Shown here: piece by piece, positions 42,786 through 55,556 of the stretch | Position numbering within the stretch: position 1 is the stretch's first letter | Layout of the letters: each line of letters starts with the position of its first letter | Source: Siphonodentalium dalli | Lineage: Eukaryota > Mollusca > Scaphopoda > Gadilida > Siphonodentaliidae | NCBI GenBank assembly: GCA_032622095.1 | Contig: CP136062.1 | Coordinates: 55,905,849 to 55,969,848, forward strand | Reading direction: 5' to 3' | DNA length: 64,000 bases | Notes under the pieces: generated by a model | Seen by the model: only the letters and a program-made list of their open reading frames with translations | Database searches by the model: none | What the model was told of the DNA's origin: nothing | Translations under genes and position numbers: made by a program

Positions 42786-45064
42786 TGTTGAGCATAAAAG
42801 GATACAGTCCCGTAAATTGCCGGATTTAGTGTAAGTCCCCCTTTAAAGCATCTTCACACTGGACAAAACATGCCCTGTGTAATGGATTTGTCGATACAGC
42901 ACGTATGTCATCACATAAGGATAGAACTCGAGGCTGTGCCTGTCGTTCTATCCTTCCGCACTGGCACTCCTGTTGCATTCCCAAACACATTCACACATTC
43001 GTGCAACGTTCTAAGTATTCACCTAATTCGTATATATATTTAATTTCGCGCAATACTATTTGACCATCGCGATGTAAGCGTACACCAACCTATAGCGAAA
43101 TATAAATGTTAATTATTTGGTCGCGATAATGGTACTTTGAGCTTCTCTTGGTTCAATAATACAGAGAGAGAGAGACAATCATTTATTAACGTGACATGGG
43201 AAATACATACATAATCAATATATACACACACGTTTCAATTACAATTAGCACCCGGCCCAAAGGGATTATAGCTATATGTCACGCTTAATAGTATAAGTAT
43301 GTACATGGTTCGGTCCAACACATGTGGACTATCCTCAGTGATGATATTAAGAGAATATAAAGTAGAGAATTTCATTTTAAATTTACACAATTGGAGATAT
43401 TCGGGTTTATATATTTTGTATTCTTATATTTTGTATTCTTATATGTTGATACGTTTGGTGTGTAATTTACCTGTATATGTATCGTTTTCTTCGCATAAAA
43501 GCAGCAAAAAGGAATTTTGCTAGTATATATATAATAATCCATCTTTGACATGAAATATAATGTAGGACAATAGAGTTCGCTATTTTAAACTTCTCTAGTC
43601 GTACTATGTTTCACTCAGTTAAAAATTCGCTCCCATATTGGTGCGCGAAAAATAGTACCGCGGGAATTTAAATACGAGTATGGTATTCTTTGCTTTCACA
43701 ATTTGAATGGCACCTTTGTCTCAAAATGTCTTGTGTCCCTTTAACAAATAACGATTTAATGAATGAACACGTACTTACCGTCAATGTCATGTACAAATTT
43801 GATACATGGGGTCTAAGCTGGAAAAGCGTCACGAAGCAACCAACCTGACTTCACGATGCGTGGTTCAAACAGACACATATGACATTATGTCAAGCTGGTC
43901 TTGTTTATCAGTAATACTTACGTAGCTTATAGTGATCATTGATTCGTTTGCAAGAAGCTTTGTTTGTCGTTTGTTTTAATCGATCCCAAAAAACATCTGT
44001 ATGACAATTAATACTTGATTCGCTGATAGCTTGTATACAACAGGGTTTGTTGACATCCACGTTATTGACCATAGCGTACACTGTATGGTTGTCTTGACAT
44101 CTTTGGTTGTTTGCAATTAACATGTAAATTACCTTATCAATATGTTGATGTGTTCTCATTTGGTGACGTCACTGAGGCAGCCATACTATTTAAATAATTC
44201 GCTGTTCCATATATGTAGCCACATTCGTGAATTTATTTTTATTTTTATTTTATAAAACCAGGCGTTATCCGACCATAACTTTAAATGTACATTGAAATTC
44301 ATTGACCCAACCATGAAAGCTCGTCAATTCATTACTAATGGTCCGAGAAAACGCTGCAGAATACTAGTTTTTATCTCCGATATATACCCATAAATTCATA
44401 TATGGATACAAAGTCGAAGATGGCTTTCGTTATTTCTTTGAGTACCCCACCCATTATGTAGTCCAAAGATGCGAACTACTCGAACTTACTCATAGGGATA
44501 CATACCATCAGAATCGAATAGACACAATGGAATTATTTTACATTTTGTGCTTTTCATTGACGAAACGATGTAATTAGGGCCCCTATCCAGATAATTTGGA
44601 CGATCCTCCCGTGTACTATAAGTGTACTATCTCAAACGAAATTCTAAATGCAGAATGATAGGACTGGCAGCAATCACAAACACACTACATGTAAATAGCA
44701 CTCTGCATGTGTATATATGTTATGTTTGTCATCAACTTTGTATTTGGCCCAATGGTAATGGGAGAGGGCGGATGTAATTGTCAAAAACGTACACGATTAA
44801 TCAAGTATTCGCGCCGTTGGCATGCGTCAGGCCTGAATATATATGCATATAGCCTCATGTCTATTTACACAATCCTTCGCGGGTCCTTCTCCTTACCATT
44901 ATATCGGGTTTATCATACCTTGCATATTATCATATTACTGGGATCACAGTACAGTCTCCTCAGTGTGTGTTTCACGTCACTCAATCGGTGCTCTTGTTAT
45001 TCGGTGCTTGTTATAATTCTTGGCAATACTGTCTTAGTCATCTATGTCACGACGCGTGTTTCTC
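42786..45064. other. Non-coding DNA with possible retroposon tail
   Basis: No supported gene. On the minus strand, AATAAATGATTGTCTCTCTCTC at about 43155-43180 resembles a LINE 3' tail. A small AAGGATAGAAC / GTTCTATCCTT hairpin is at about 42916-42955. Confidence 0.35.
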
Positions 45065-45505
45065 TCCAGTTGAACCTATCACAACAAATTGTGATAATTT
45101 GGACATAATACAGAAGAGGGCAATGAGGTATATCACCGGTGACTATACATCCAGAAAAGAAGGAGCAGTAACAGACTCTTGAAGCCAGGAGAACAGACCA
45201 AAGAGTGCAACTGTTTGGCATGATAGTGGATGGGCTGGTCCCAGCTATCGACACCAAATGATTCTTCAGACCAAAACATCAGAGTGGTAGGAAAACAAAG
45301 GCTAAAACATTCGACGGCTTCAGTACAAATAACTTTGTTCAAAGCCTGGAGTGCATCAACTCTAAAGCATTCGAGTTAATCGAGACCGATTGCACATAAT
45401 ATCGAAATTCCTTCTATCTTCGGACAATTCTTGATTAGAATCACTTCGATGAGGATTCTATGCGCTCTCTACTTCCACCAGAGGACGAAACAACAACAAC
45501 ACCAC
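45065..45505 (+). pseudogene. LINE reverse transcriptase C-terminal fragment
   Basis: LDIIQKRAMRYITGDYTSR (about 45097-45160) is the well-known C-terminal LINE motif (LExxQRRAxRxxTGDY). After a stop, other frames continue the domain: VQLFGMIVDGLVPAID, then RNSFYLRTILD and NHFDEDSMRSL at about 45405-45465. It is a decayed fragment without catalytic blocks. Confidence 0.7.
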
Positions 45506-46224
45506 GTCATAGTCTCATCCCGTGTGCTGATACATCTGACAGGATCATGCACTGAAACCGTGTACAGATACAAATACAGAAGTGAAGTCCAGCGTTGTGC
45601 TACCGGGGATCAATTGGTACTCGTTTCGAGGAAACTTGGTCGCAAAGAAAACTAGGTTAGTAACTTTTGATTTTCTACACATGAATATGACTATGACTAT
45701 GACTATGAACTCATTCATATAATATATACAATTGTCTACACAGTATAATATTACAACATTCAATGAGCTATCGGGGACAGCATAATCAAGATGGTTGTCT
45801 ACCTGCCGTCCCCGTTGAAAGGTAATATACTATACATGTAATAATAATTTGATTTTATCTAGGGTTTGTCTTGTTAACTATAAACATTGGTAGTATAGAC
45901 GTCTGTTTTTATAAATAATAGTAGAATTCGTTGGTCGTTCACCGTTCATCGCTCAGTTCGTGAACAGGTGGTATATGAATATGTGGATGAGGCCAGGGGA
46001 GAACCATGATAATTAGTGTTACCAATGGGTCGAATAAGGCAATCAAATAATGCATTCGAATAATACATTAACGTTCGTGACAGGTTACATGAGTTGATAG
46101 GGATGAATCATAACATAATTGGTCGTGTAGACATATTCACACAAGCGGTAGTGAATCAACCATAAGTTTTAGTCTCAGATATAATACCTGGGTGTCCAAA
46201 CCACGAAGGGACCATTGAGCCCTT

Positions 46225-46500
46225 CAGATGAGACTTTACACAGTATCGTGGATGGGTGAAAGATGGACGAAAGTGTGACACAATGACTAACGCCGGCGAT
46301 CAGAAACAGGTCATAATAGCATTGCAAACAGGCACTGGCCCTCGGTCAGATTATCTACAAAGATATTTAGCCACCACTCAGGCCGCAAGTACAAGCTCGA
46401 TTAGCCGCCAGATTTATTAACAGATCCTCAGTTTGCATGTGACATCCTAAGGAAAGAAAAACAAAACCAGAGTCGTTATTTCGTGAGAGAATCTCGATTC
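46225..46500 (+). pseudogene. Probable retroelement gag fragment
   Basis: The frame reads FTQYRGWVKDGRKCDTM, ALQTGTGPRSDYLQRYL, then, in a shifted frame, LTDPQFACDILRKEKQNQ. The order W-x-KD, TG..SDY..RYL, F.DPQ.A...LRK is typical of Gypsy-type capsid regions. It is short and frame-broken, without start or end. Confidence 0.4.
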
Positions 46501-46867
46501 AGAATCCGAAACCGATTACCGGGCGGGGCTAAATCGAGATTACACGGAATATAGGTTTTATTTTGTAATCCACGTGGTCGCCGGTATATACTAGGTTTAA
46601 TGTTCTCCCAGTGTCAAACATCGCTCATGTATTTGGCACAAAGTATCATTTGTATCTTATATTTATAATGTTCATGTTTGTTGTGAAAGTTATGCTTTTC
46701 TTCTTTGTGTATATGCATGGCACCCAGTTAGCTGTCAAACCGACTTAATCGCATCTTTTTTCAAGTTAAAGTGTGTTTATTGATGAGGGCAAGCATTTCC
46801 AACAGCTCTAGATCTCCTGAATCAAATTACATGACGATGTGGAGAACACACGAAACTTGTCAGTTTT

Positions 46868-47143
46868 ACAGGGACGTGGCGACAGAGTTTGGTTGGTGTG
46901 CCCCCCCCCCTCCCCCAATTTTGGTACATTTCAAACAGTTGTAAATTTCATGCCAGACACAACATTAGTTGGGCATTAAATTTACACCATAGATAGGTTG
47001 GAATTGTTCACATTGAATGATGTTCCAACCAGTAATAGTTGGTAGTTCTACAATCTTAGGGCGTGTCAGGTTGGATATTCACAAGGGGGGGGGGCAAATG
47101 GAATTCTGCGAACATGAAGGGAACCCTCTAGCCACGACCCTGG
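46868..47143. repeat. MITE-like inverted repeat with CAGGG ends
   Basis: Left end CAGGGACGTGGCGACAG; right end GCCACGACCCTGG. Poly-C at 46901-46916 on the left is mirrored by poly-G at 47084-47094 on the right. The CAGGG terminus is reminiscent of some hAT elements. Confidence 0.5.
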
Positions 47144-47731
47144 TACTTGTACGTGTGGGTATCTAGTAAATTGACTGACATTTCCAATATATAGTCATGC
47201 GATCTTAGAATAAGCTTTACATTTGTGTTTGTGAGATTTGGAGATGTAGCTCACGTGCGATCACAAGACACAACATCAGCTACATGGGCAAAGCTTTATT
47301 TTCCAACTTTTGCACAGCACGTTGGCCAAAAAGTGTTTGTGTTTCGGCACTCCAGAGACTATTGTGCAAAATGACTGAATTTAAATAAACAAAACATTGT
47401 AAATATCAAATTGTTATAAGACTAGATAGTACATACGTGTATCTGATAATCCATACATATCATTTACTCCGACCAGTTTTTGATTAAGAAGGAACAGAAG
47501 ACATATCCATGCAGGTTCACGTGAATTCGGTCAATGGTAACGTTTTGCGGCGAAATTGAAATCGATCTGCGTTCTGGTGGTATTTTATGGATGGAGCTAT
47601 GAAATGAACATGATGAAATTGACAAAGATTTGCTTCAACCGAAGTGCTCCCCCAGTGTTACTATCAATAACATTATTATTTGGCTAATTTCAGTAAAATT
47701 CTCCCCGTTTACACTCGATAACACAAATTTG

Positions 47732-48010
47732 TAGGGGTTTTTCCCCCTATTTCATGTCAATAATACTACACCATATGAGGGAAGCAAGCCCCCAGTAACC
47801 CCTAAACCCCTAATGGCCATGGAAATGGTAGGCTATATATCTGTGCAGGAGATGTCCCTTTAATAAAATATACTAGAGCTCTGGGAGTGAGGCACCAATT
47901 ATTGGGACACCAGGGACAGAGATGCTGATGTGCATATGGAAATATGTTTTTTCTTCAACTTTCGAGTCTGTGTGGGGCTACTACTATGGGACTCCAGGAC
48001 GGAAACCTCT
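47732..48010 (+). repeat. Dispersed repeat family B, copy 1
   Basis: Blocks CACCATATGAGGGAAGCAAG, CCATGGAAATGGTA, ACTAGAGCTCTGGGAGTGAG and CACCAGGGACAGAGATGCTG recur at 59820-60085 and partly at 59640-59815. No coding signal. Confidence 0.75.
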
Positions 48011-48164
48011 ACCAATATCGATTGTGTCAGGCAGATTTCCATTATTACTTATGCAGCTATGATTGAAGAAAATAAACTCCATTCTACAAGTTATAATGTT
48101 ATTGTTGTGTTATTGACAGCTTTTGTGACTTGCAGTTATAATTGAGTGCATTAATCACAAATCA

Positions 48165-49080
48165 TCCAAGGTCTTTCGACAAGAATTTGTAACATTTAAC
48201 AGTATATCCATCTGAGCCAGGGGATTTATCGTTGTTCAGAGTGGTACATGCATATTCACATAAACAACCTTCCATAGATTCTGACTCCTCTGGTTCTAAA
48301 AAAAATAGGATCAGAAATTATTTTAATCCCCAAAAAATGTCATCTTCAATTTCAACATTTGAGGAAATTTTTAACTATATAAGTCTTTATAAAATTCATG
48401 TTGTTCACAAGATTTTTCTGGGAATTCATGTGTTTAAATTAAACTAGGAGTTGTTTTTTCGGTGTAACTTTTTGGGATGACATACAAACTATAATTTCAG
48501 AACAACTCGACTATTATCAGATTTATATATTTTTTTGGCGATGAGCGTCTGAAGGTCTGAAGAGGCCAGAAAGTAGTCAAAACGAGCCATCTTACTTCCT
48601 GGGAGTTACTTCTATGTATAACGCTGAGAATAAGGTCATGATGCCTCCAAACATCATACTAGTCCACTCTGTTTTGCAAGAATGTTATTTTCTCATTTGA
48701 TTTTGTTCTGTTTTCTGTTTATAATTTAAAATGTCAATAGAGTGATATTGAGCTACATTGCAATCAATATTGAAATGGTTGCCTTATTTTCAGTTTAGAA
48801 CAAAATACTTCAAGAAATGACGGCTTATTTTTATAGGGACCATAAAGGACACATAGATTGCGTCTTTGGTTTTGTACAGAAATATTAAAACTTATGAAAT
48901 TACCTTTGGGATCTGTTATTACTTCATGAATTGTGTAATGCAATGTTTTCGAAAAAATATAGCCTCTATTGGCACTGGATAAAGAAAGGAAAGCTTCATA
49001 ACCCCAATCAGCATGCAATTTGTTCTCAGTGCCCTTGCTAGCATGTGTATCAATGAGAAACGAAATGTCAATATTTTCCT
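48165..49080 (-). pseudogene. L1/Tx1-like LINE fragment
   Basis: The minus strand encodes an L1-type endonuclease segment (WGYEAFLSLSSANRGY, DPKGNFISF, NLCVLYGPYKNKPSFLE) at 49018-48800. Further downstream, LNNDKSPGSDGYTVKCYKFL at about 48250-48185 is the N-terminal reverse transcriptase motif. Several stops and frame changes separate them. Both the start and the catalytic YxDD part are absent. Confidence 0.7.
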
Positions 49081-49223
49081 ACATCTGTTAAATAAGTCCC
49101 TCCATATTAGTTGACCTGATGACAACCCATATCATATCATCATATCATATATTTCACGGAACGAGTCTGACCGACTCTTAGTTCCGGTGCTTACGCATTT
49201 CAAAATTACATAAAAATAACATA

Positions 49224-49790
49224 TTATGGGAAGTCTGTTTGATAGTGTATAGAAATATAGTGGTAGTCCAACAATTCCTTGAAGTGGTTTAAAGTCTCAG
49301 CACTAACGACTGCATTTGGTAGCCTATTCCAGATTGGTCGAATTTTCTGTGTAAAAAAGTATTTTCTGACATCTGTATTACAGTGTTCTATCATCATTTT
49401 ACACGAATGGCCTCTGGTCGGTGCATATGTCGCATCAGCGAATAGCGTTTCATCTTTGATGTTGTGATGCCCCCTCTTTATTTTGTATACATATATTAGG
49501 TCGCCACGTAACCGCCTGTACTTAAGGGACATGAGTCTAAGCATAGAGAGTCTATCTTCATAAGAATATATCCGCAGCCACGGAACCATGCGTGTCACTC
49601 GCTTCTGCACACTTTCTAATGCCCTAGAGTGTTTAAGCAGATGAGGGCTCCATATGCAATGTCCATAATCAATAATTGGTCGCACAATTGAGGAGTAAAG
49701 TCTAGTGAATGTTTCTGAGTTTAGTTCGGTGAAGGTTCTGCATATGATTCCAAGAATCTGATTGGCTTTGCTAATGACAGCTCAACGCTC
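49224..49790 (-). pseudogene. LINE reverse transcriptase C-terminal fragment
   Basis: On the minus strand ANQILGIICRTFTELNSETF leads into LYSSIVRPIIDYGHCIWSPH, ALESVQKRVTRMVPWLRI, LRGDLIYVYKI and FFTQKIRPIWNRLPNAVV. This is the standard C-terminal end of CR1/Jockey-type reverse transcriptases. It ends with a stop near 49224. The 5' part is missing. Confidence 0.85.
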
Positions 49791-49799
49791 AGATGCTGA

Positions 49800-50190
49800 T
49801 ATTAGCCATTGATAAGAATCAAAATTTCATTTATTCTGTTTTGAGTAACTAAGAACTTTCTTCTAGTATAAATGAAGCCGTGTATAATTTAGATCTGTTG
49901 TTTTTTTAATAAACAAACACAAATGAAATCCTGAGTAGAATAGAGAGCTTTTTGAATTCGTTCATATCTATCAAGAAAAATTCTGAACTCCCTTTGGCAA
50001 CACATTTTATCTTATTTCCTCTCCATAATTAAATTTGGAATATTATTTCAAAAGTGCTAGCAGTAATGACTTTTCCAAGGTATGTATGTATATAAATCGA
50101 CAAGCGATAAAGTAATTATGTGGAAGGCCTTTTAACAAGGTGTCACAATGAGATACAATATATATACTAAACAGAGAGTCAACCCAATGC
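49800..50190. other. Non-coding host DNA
   Basis: No gene seen. Confidence 0.4.
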
Positions 50191-50191
50191 A

Positions 50192-50512
50192 GTTCTGATT
50201 AAAACACAGACTCCACAAGTGAATCTGGGGTAATTGGCCGTGATATCTATTACCACCAGCAAGAGTTAGCTCTGTGTGGCTAAAATAATTTCTGCATTAA
50301 AATCATGCAGTGTGACAGTATTTAAGCGATATTTTTAGCAATGTGACGAATCTATCACTGTAAAGGCATTCCAACCATCGCCTGATAGGATACATCGCTT
50401 TCCCAATTATGGTGTGATTGGGTGAGACTGACGTAATTATGCTGGTGGTAATATAAATTCCCCCCATTTACCCCAGACTCACTTGATGTGGAGTCTGTGT
50501 TTTAATCAGAAC
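50192..50512. mobile_element. MITE of 321 bp with 45-bp terminal inverted repeats
   Basis: Left end GTTCTGATTAAAACACAGAC...TGGGGTAA; right end TTACCCCAGACTCACTTG...GTCTGTGTTTTAATCAGAAC. Arms of about 45 bp differ at a few positions. There is no transposase. Confidence 0.85.
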
Positions 50513-50889
50513 CTGAGACTGGTTAGAAACTGTCCCACTGTAGCTGGGTGCACATTGAATTTGACACAACACAAGCCTATTGTCTATTGTGCTATAACTT
50601 TGGTTGTCGAGTCTTTTACATGCTTTTCAACATCGTCAATCCTGTTTGTTATAGTCGAATGTAACTGAATGAAGCATTTACAAATTTCTTTGAAGTTTTT
50701 GAATTCATGTGCTTTCTTTATCCTATCTTTTTTCGTTTTCGAATGTTTTGCGTTTAACATTGTTCGTTCTGCATGCGGCCAGTTTTCGTTTAGTCGGTGA
50801 CGACGATTCTTAAAAATAAAAAACATCTTTTTCGTCTACCCTCGTTGCGTTCTGAATGGGTTATATATTTTCGAATATTCTTGAATAAA

Positions 50890-53310
50890 CGCCAAGTGAC
50901 GTTTCTAGCAATGGACTCGAATAACTCATTGCATTTCTTTTCCTCGCTCGACAGCACTGTTGTATTTTAGTAGTGGATCCCACGACAGATTCGGATCTGT
51001 GGATACACTGCAGTGCAATTATTCTCTTTACGTGCGACGTCGGGTATCATTCCTTCTATTGTCAGTCTTTCGGGTCTGGAGAGATTTTCGTCGATGCTCA
51101 GAGTCTGAGAAATCTTGCCGAATCTTCTTGAATCAAATCCAAAGTGATGGTTTTAGCAATGGACTCGAATAACACATTGCATATCTAGTTCTCGTTCGAC
51201 AGCACTGTTGTATTTTAGTAGTGGATTCCACGACAGATTCCGATCTGTGGATAGACCGCAGTGCAATTATTCTGTTCCGTCCAATATCATTGATACTTTG
51301 TCGCGAAGTGGTAGATTTTTTTTTTTGGGTGGGGGGGGGGCTAACCCCGAGATGTTCGCAAGGGCCGAAAAGTTTCTTCACGGTGACTTCACCCCTCATA
51401 TTTTCGCCTTTAATTTAGAACAAGAAAAAGTAAGAAAAAACATTAGACAATTTTGACATATTTATCGACTTTAATTCTTTTTCTGTCTTTTCCTTGGTGG
51501 TGTCTTTTGTATCGAGGATGGTGGTGTGGTGTTGTCCGTTGCATTTATGGTTCCAGACCTCCAGTACGTGCGGCGTCGGGTACCAATCACGTATACCTAT
51601 TCATGGTTCCAACATTCCAGTACGTGCCGCGTCGGGTATCAATCACGTATATGTATCCATGGTACCAGACCTCCAGTACGTGCGGCGTCGGGTATCAATC
51701 ACGTATACGTATCCATGGTACCAGACCTCCAGTACGTGCGGCGTCGGGTATCAATCACTCCTTCTATTGTCAGTATTTCGGGTCGGGAGAGATTTTCGTC
51801 GATGCTCAGAGTCTGAGAAATCTTGCCGAATCTTCTTGAATCAAATCCAAAGTGACGGTTTTAGCCATGGACTCGAATAACACATTACATATCTAGTTCT
51901 CGCTCGACAGCACTGTTGTATTTTATTAGTGGATTCCACGACATATTCCGATCTGTCGATAGACCGCAGTGCAATTGTTCTGTTCTGTTCAATATCATTG
52001 ATACTTTGTCGCGAAGTGGTTGATTTTTTTTTGTGGTAGGGTGGGGGGCTAACCCCGAGATGTTCGCAAGGACCGAAAGGCTTCTCCACCCCTCATATTT
52101 TCGCCTTTAATTTAGAAAAAAAAAGTAAGAAAACACGTTACACAATTTTGACATATTTATCGACTGATTCTTTTTCTGCCTTTTCCTTGCTGGTGTCTTT
52201 TTTGTCGAAGACGGTGGTGTGGTATTGTCCGCCGAGGAGAGACATGCGTCTGTTGCTTCGTAGGGGAGTCTGCTTTTTATGGTCTGTTCTTATTTTTTCG
52301 TGAACTTCTTCTTGTATCCTCTTTCTCTCATATACTATTCATCTGATTTTCCCGTCATTGATTGGAGTCTCTGGTTCGTGATGAAATTCCTGAGTCTTCG
52401 GGTGGTTCGGGTTCGGGTGGTTCCGGTTTCTCTTCTGTAATGGAAGCCAAGATGGTCATTCTCCGCCTGAGGTGTTGTGATGTTGCAGCATTGGGAGTAG
52501 CGACAGGAGGCGACATCTTGCAGCTGGCGGTGGTGCCGTCCGCTTCATCAGACGCCAGACTTCCATCCGCCGTTGTTATCTTCTGTGCTGAGACTGGGTC
52601 TTCTTCCGTCTCCGATGCCTCTTCCATGGTGCTCCTTCCTGTTGTGTCGGTTTGCTGGTGGGCTTCAACATCCATTGTACAGCCAGTAGAAGGTCATGGT
52701 AATGACCGTGCTTGTATGACGTTGGAGTGCAATACAGATGCACGTGGTTGCCTGAGCAATCGAGCGACATGTCAGGCAGGGGTCCACGTGCAGTAAGCTT
52801 AGTACGAGCCTGACCTCAGATGGGATTATAGGTGAATCTATAATCGATGGGGACAGTAATCCGATCGCCGGACGTGCTTAGTTTTCGCTGCGCACAAGAA
52901 AAACGATCCGAACCGACCGGTGATCGGAACTGGAATGTGTGATGATACTTTGTCCCTGGGGCGTAAATTATTCTTATACCCTCGTTCTAAATCGGATTAA
53001 CATTTATCAATAACTCGATACGTGCTCATGCATCTAATTTATATTGTCGGTGAAGTTTCTATACCATTGTCTATTGTAATCAGGTGAACATTTGGTACTT
53101 TTATTTGCTGGTGGGCTCCAACACCCATAGTACAGCCAGTACACTGTCATGATTAATACCGTGCTTGTATGACATGGGAGTGCAAAAACAGAGACCCTGA
53201 CCTGAGTTGGGAGTATAGGTGAATTCATAATCCGATGAGGTCAGTAATCCGGTCACCGGGCTTGCTAAGTATTGCGGTGCTCAAGAAAAACGATCTGAAA
53301 TGTGAAATCA
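50890..53310. repeat. Complex duplicated block, copy 1
   Basis: A unit starting with GCAATGGACTCGAATAA followed by CTCGACAGCACTGTTGTATT and GATACTTTGTCGCGAAGTGG is present at about 50905, 51155 and 51865, and again at 55570 in copy 2. The segment 52165-52690 matches 55885-56385, and 52690-53075 matches 56825-57235; a shortened third copy is at 53095-53310. On the minus strand the matched parts hold similar Ser/Thr/Glu-rich frames (52675-52355 and 56370-56056, sharing EEASETEE and ASCKMSPP). These could be relics of a duplicated low-complexity exon, but no gene model can be supported. Confidence 0.7.
51549..51762 (+). repeat. 57-bp tandem repeat array (about four units)
   Basis: The unit is CCAGACCTCCAGTACGTGCG, GCGTCGGGTATCAATCACGT, then ATACGTATCCATGGTA. 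Its length is a multiple of three and it lacks stops in the plus frames, which makes long repetitive open frames. Confidence 0.9.
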
Positions 53311-53914
53311 ATTTTATTGGTGATGAATATCACGTATTACTTGAATGTATATAACTAGCCCAGAAAAGAGACGGGTACATCAAGAAATCTTATTGAAACT
53401 TTCACAATCAGAGAAAATTCCATTCTTCTTTCAAATAGCAAACCAAATATAATCCGAAACGTATAAATTGATTAGCTACATCAATGAAAGAACAAATTGC
53501 TCCACTGTGTTATTAATATCGCATCTGGATCGTCTGAGTTTGTAAGCAATAATATATTTTGACTTTATGATTATGCACATTAATATATATTCTTAAAACC
53601 ATGTATTTGGTAGAAGAAATAAAATGAATCTGAAAATACATAAATACTGCCCATCCTATTCAACTGACAAAAGTCGTCATGGGAACAGTTTACAAAACAC
53701 ATGATGCACCAATGTTTTAATTCTATAACAATAAATCACCATATTGAATCAAGTTTGATACGGGTGCTCATTGCGACATTTAGAGCCCGAGGTAGGTTAA
53801 ACTATACAGATGAATGATATATGGTAGATTTTTGGCACAGCTGTATGTCATATCTACTTGCCTCCGATACTATATAACACGCAAAGCGCCGATTTATATA
53901 TGCATGTTTGACCA
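53311..53914. other. Non-coding host DNA
   Basis: AT-rich sequence. No gene seen. Confidence 0.4.
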
Positions 53915-54095
53915 CGTGTTTCTGGGCCACATATTATTACACATATCGAGAAATAAATAACTTCAAACATCTATATCTGATCACTCTGATCTTTGATGGG
54001 TGGGTTCCTCGACTCGAATCAAATATTTCTTACCCCCGGCCAAAGAAATAGTAATTTAGGAGCGTCTGATCAGATTGAGTACCTTTCAGGGAAAA
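53915..54095. repeat. Single arm of fold-back family A
   Basis: CCACGTGTTTCTGGGCCA, ATCTGATCACTCTGA, GGGTTCCTCGACTCGA and TTTAGGAGCGTCTGATCAGA repeat the right arm of 2286-2752 in order. Confidence 0.75.
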
Positions 54096-54809
54096 CGTGG
54101 TGGATATCAGTCCGTATTCAGTATGTATTGCCCATGTTAATTGTTCCTTGTGAATATGGCACTACCATAACTATTTGTATATAAATACCTGCCTACACAG
54201 AAACATAATTACAAATAAATAATAAATAAAAATATCTGCCTCCCGGATCACTTTGAATAAAAATATTCCGCGAGAAACAAAATGTTTTGCTTATCTGGCT
54301 TAGCATATCGTGCATGGTTAATAGTTAGTTCATAAATTATTCTACAATAAAACTGACATTTTCCTGAAATTGTACTCCAATTAAAGGCTTGCATAGTGTT
54401 AAGTAACTTTCACTACATGTATATCTATACTCTGAACCATCGTCGATTCGATTGATCGAGTAAAGTCACAGGTTATTCCTTCTCTGCGACTCGACTTAAC
54501 TTTTCTGCCATTTTGTATTTCTATAAACAGGCCGGCATCGCTATATCTACATGTAGAACATGCTTTGTTTGATTTTTCGAAAGCCGCAATCAACAAAGAT
54601 GGATTCACCGAGGAAGTGAAAGTGACTCTATATACTTTGTCAAACGTTGTGTCACTTGAAAAATCACCTGTAACTAAGACAACTCTGCATCTGTTTTAAT
54701 TTACAACCAATTAACATTATGCATAATTGTATATTGCTTCCCTGACTCATAATTATTATTTGATATCCGAGAATCAATACAAACTTAATCTCATAATCTT
54801 CAATATATA
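54096..54809. other. Non-coding host DNA
   Basis: No gene seen. Confidence 0.4.
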
Positions 54810-55005
54810 TCTTAGTCTTCGGATAGTAAGCATATTCTGAGAATCACATCTCAGTCTTCAGATAGTAAGCACATTCTGAGAATTACATCTCCTATAATCT
54901 TCGAATAGTAGCAAATTCTGAGAATAACATCTCCTATATTCTTCGAATAGTAAGCAAATTCTGAGAATAACATCTCCTATAGTCTTCAAATACTATCAGC
55001 AAATA
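54810..55005 (+). repeat. 45-bp tandem repeat (four to five units)
   Basis: Unit TCTTCGAATAGTAAGCAAAT followed by TCTGAGAATAACATCTCCTA, with substitutions. It directly precedes the second 57-bp array. Confidence 0.8.
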
Positions 55006-55007
55006 TA

Positions 55008-55470
55008 TTGAAGACGTATACGTGTTCATGGTTCCAGACGTCCAGTACTTGCAACGTCGGGTATCAATCACATATACGTATCCATGGTACCAGACCTCCA
55101 GTACGTGCGACGTCGGGTATCAATAACGTATATGTATCCATGGTACCAGACCTCCAGTATGTGTGGCGTCGGGTATCAATCATGTATACGTATCCATGGT
55201 ACCAGACCTCCAGTACTTGCGACGTCGGGTATCAATCACGTATACGTATCCATGGTACCAGACCTCCAGTACTTGCGACGTCGGGTATCAATCACGTATA
55301 CGTATCCATGGTACCAGACCTCCAGTACGTGCGACGTCGGGTATCAATCACGTATACGTATCCATGGTACCAAGACATCCAGTACTTGCGACGTCGGGTA
55401 TCAATCACGTATACGTGTTCATGGTTTCAGACCTCAAGTACTTGCGGCGTCGGGTATCAACCATTCCTTC
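55008..55470 (+). repeat. 57-bp tandem repeat array (about eight units)
   Basis: Same unit as 51549-51762, with CTTGCGACGTCGGG and CGTGCGACGTCGGG variants and one 58-bp unit near 55370. It is open in all three plus frames over much of its length. Confidence 0.92.
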
Positions 55471-55556
55471 TGTTGTCAGTCTTTCAGGTCGGGAGAGACT
55501 TTCGTCGACGCTCAGAGTCTGATCAATCTTACCGACATCTTCTTGAATTAAACCCT

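Noticed and set aside
51453-51880. 128-residue frames over the 57-bp repeat
   Set aside because: Repeat-driven open frames in three phases; kept as a repeat observation only.
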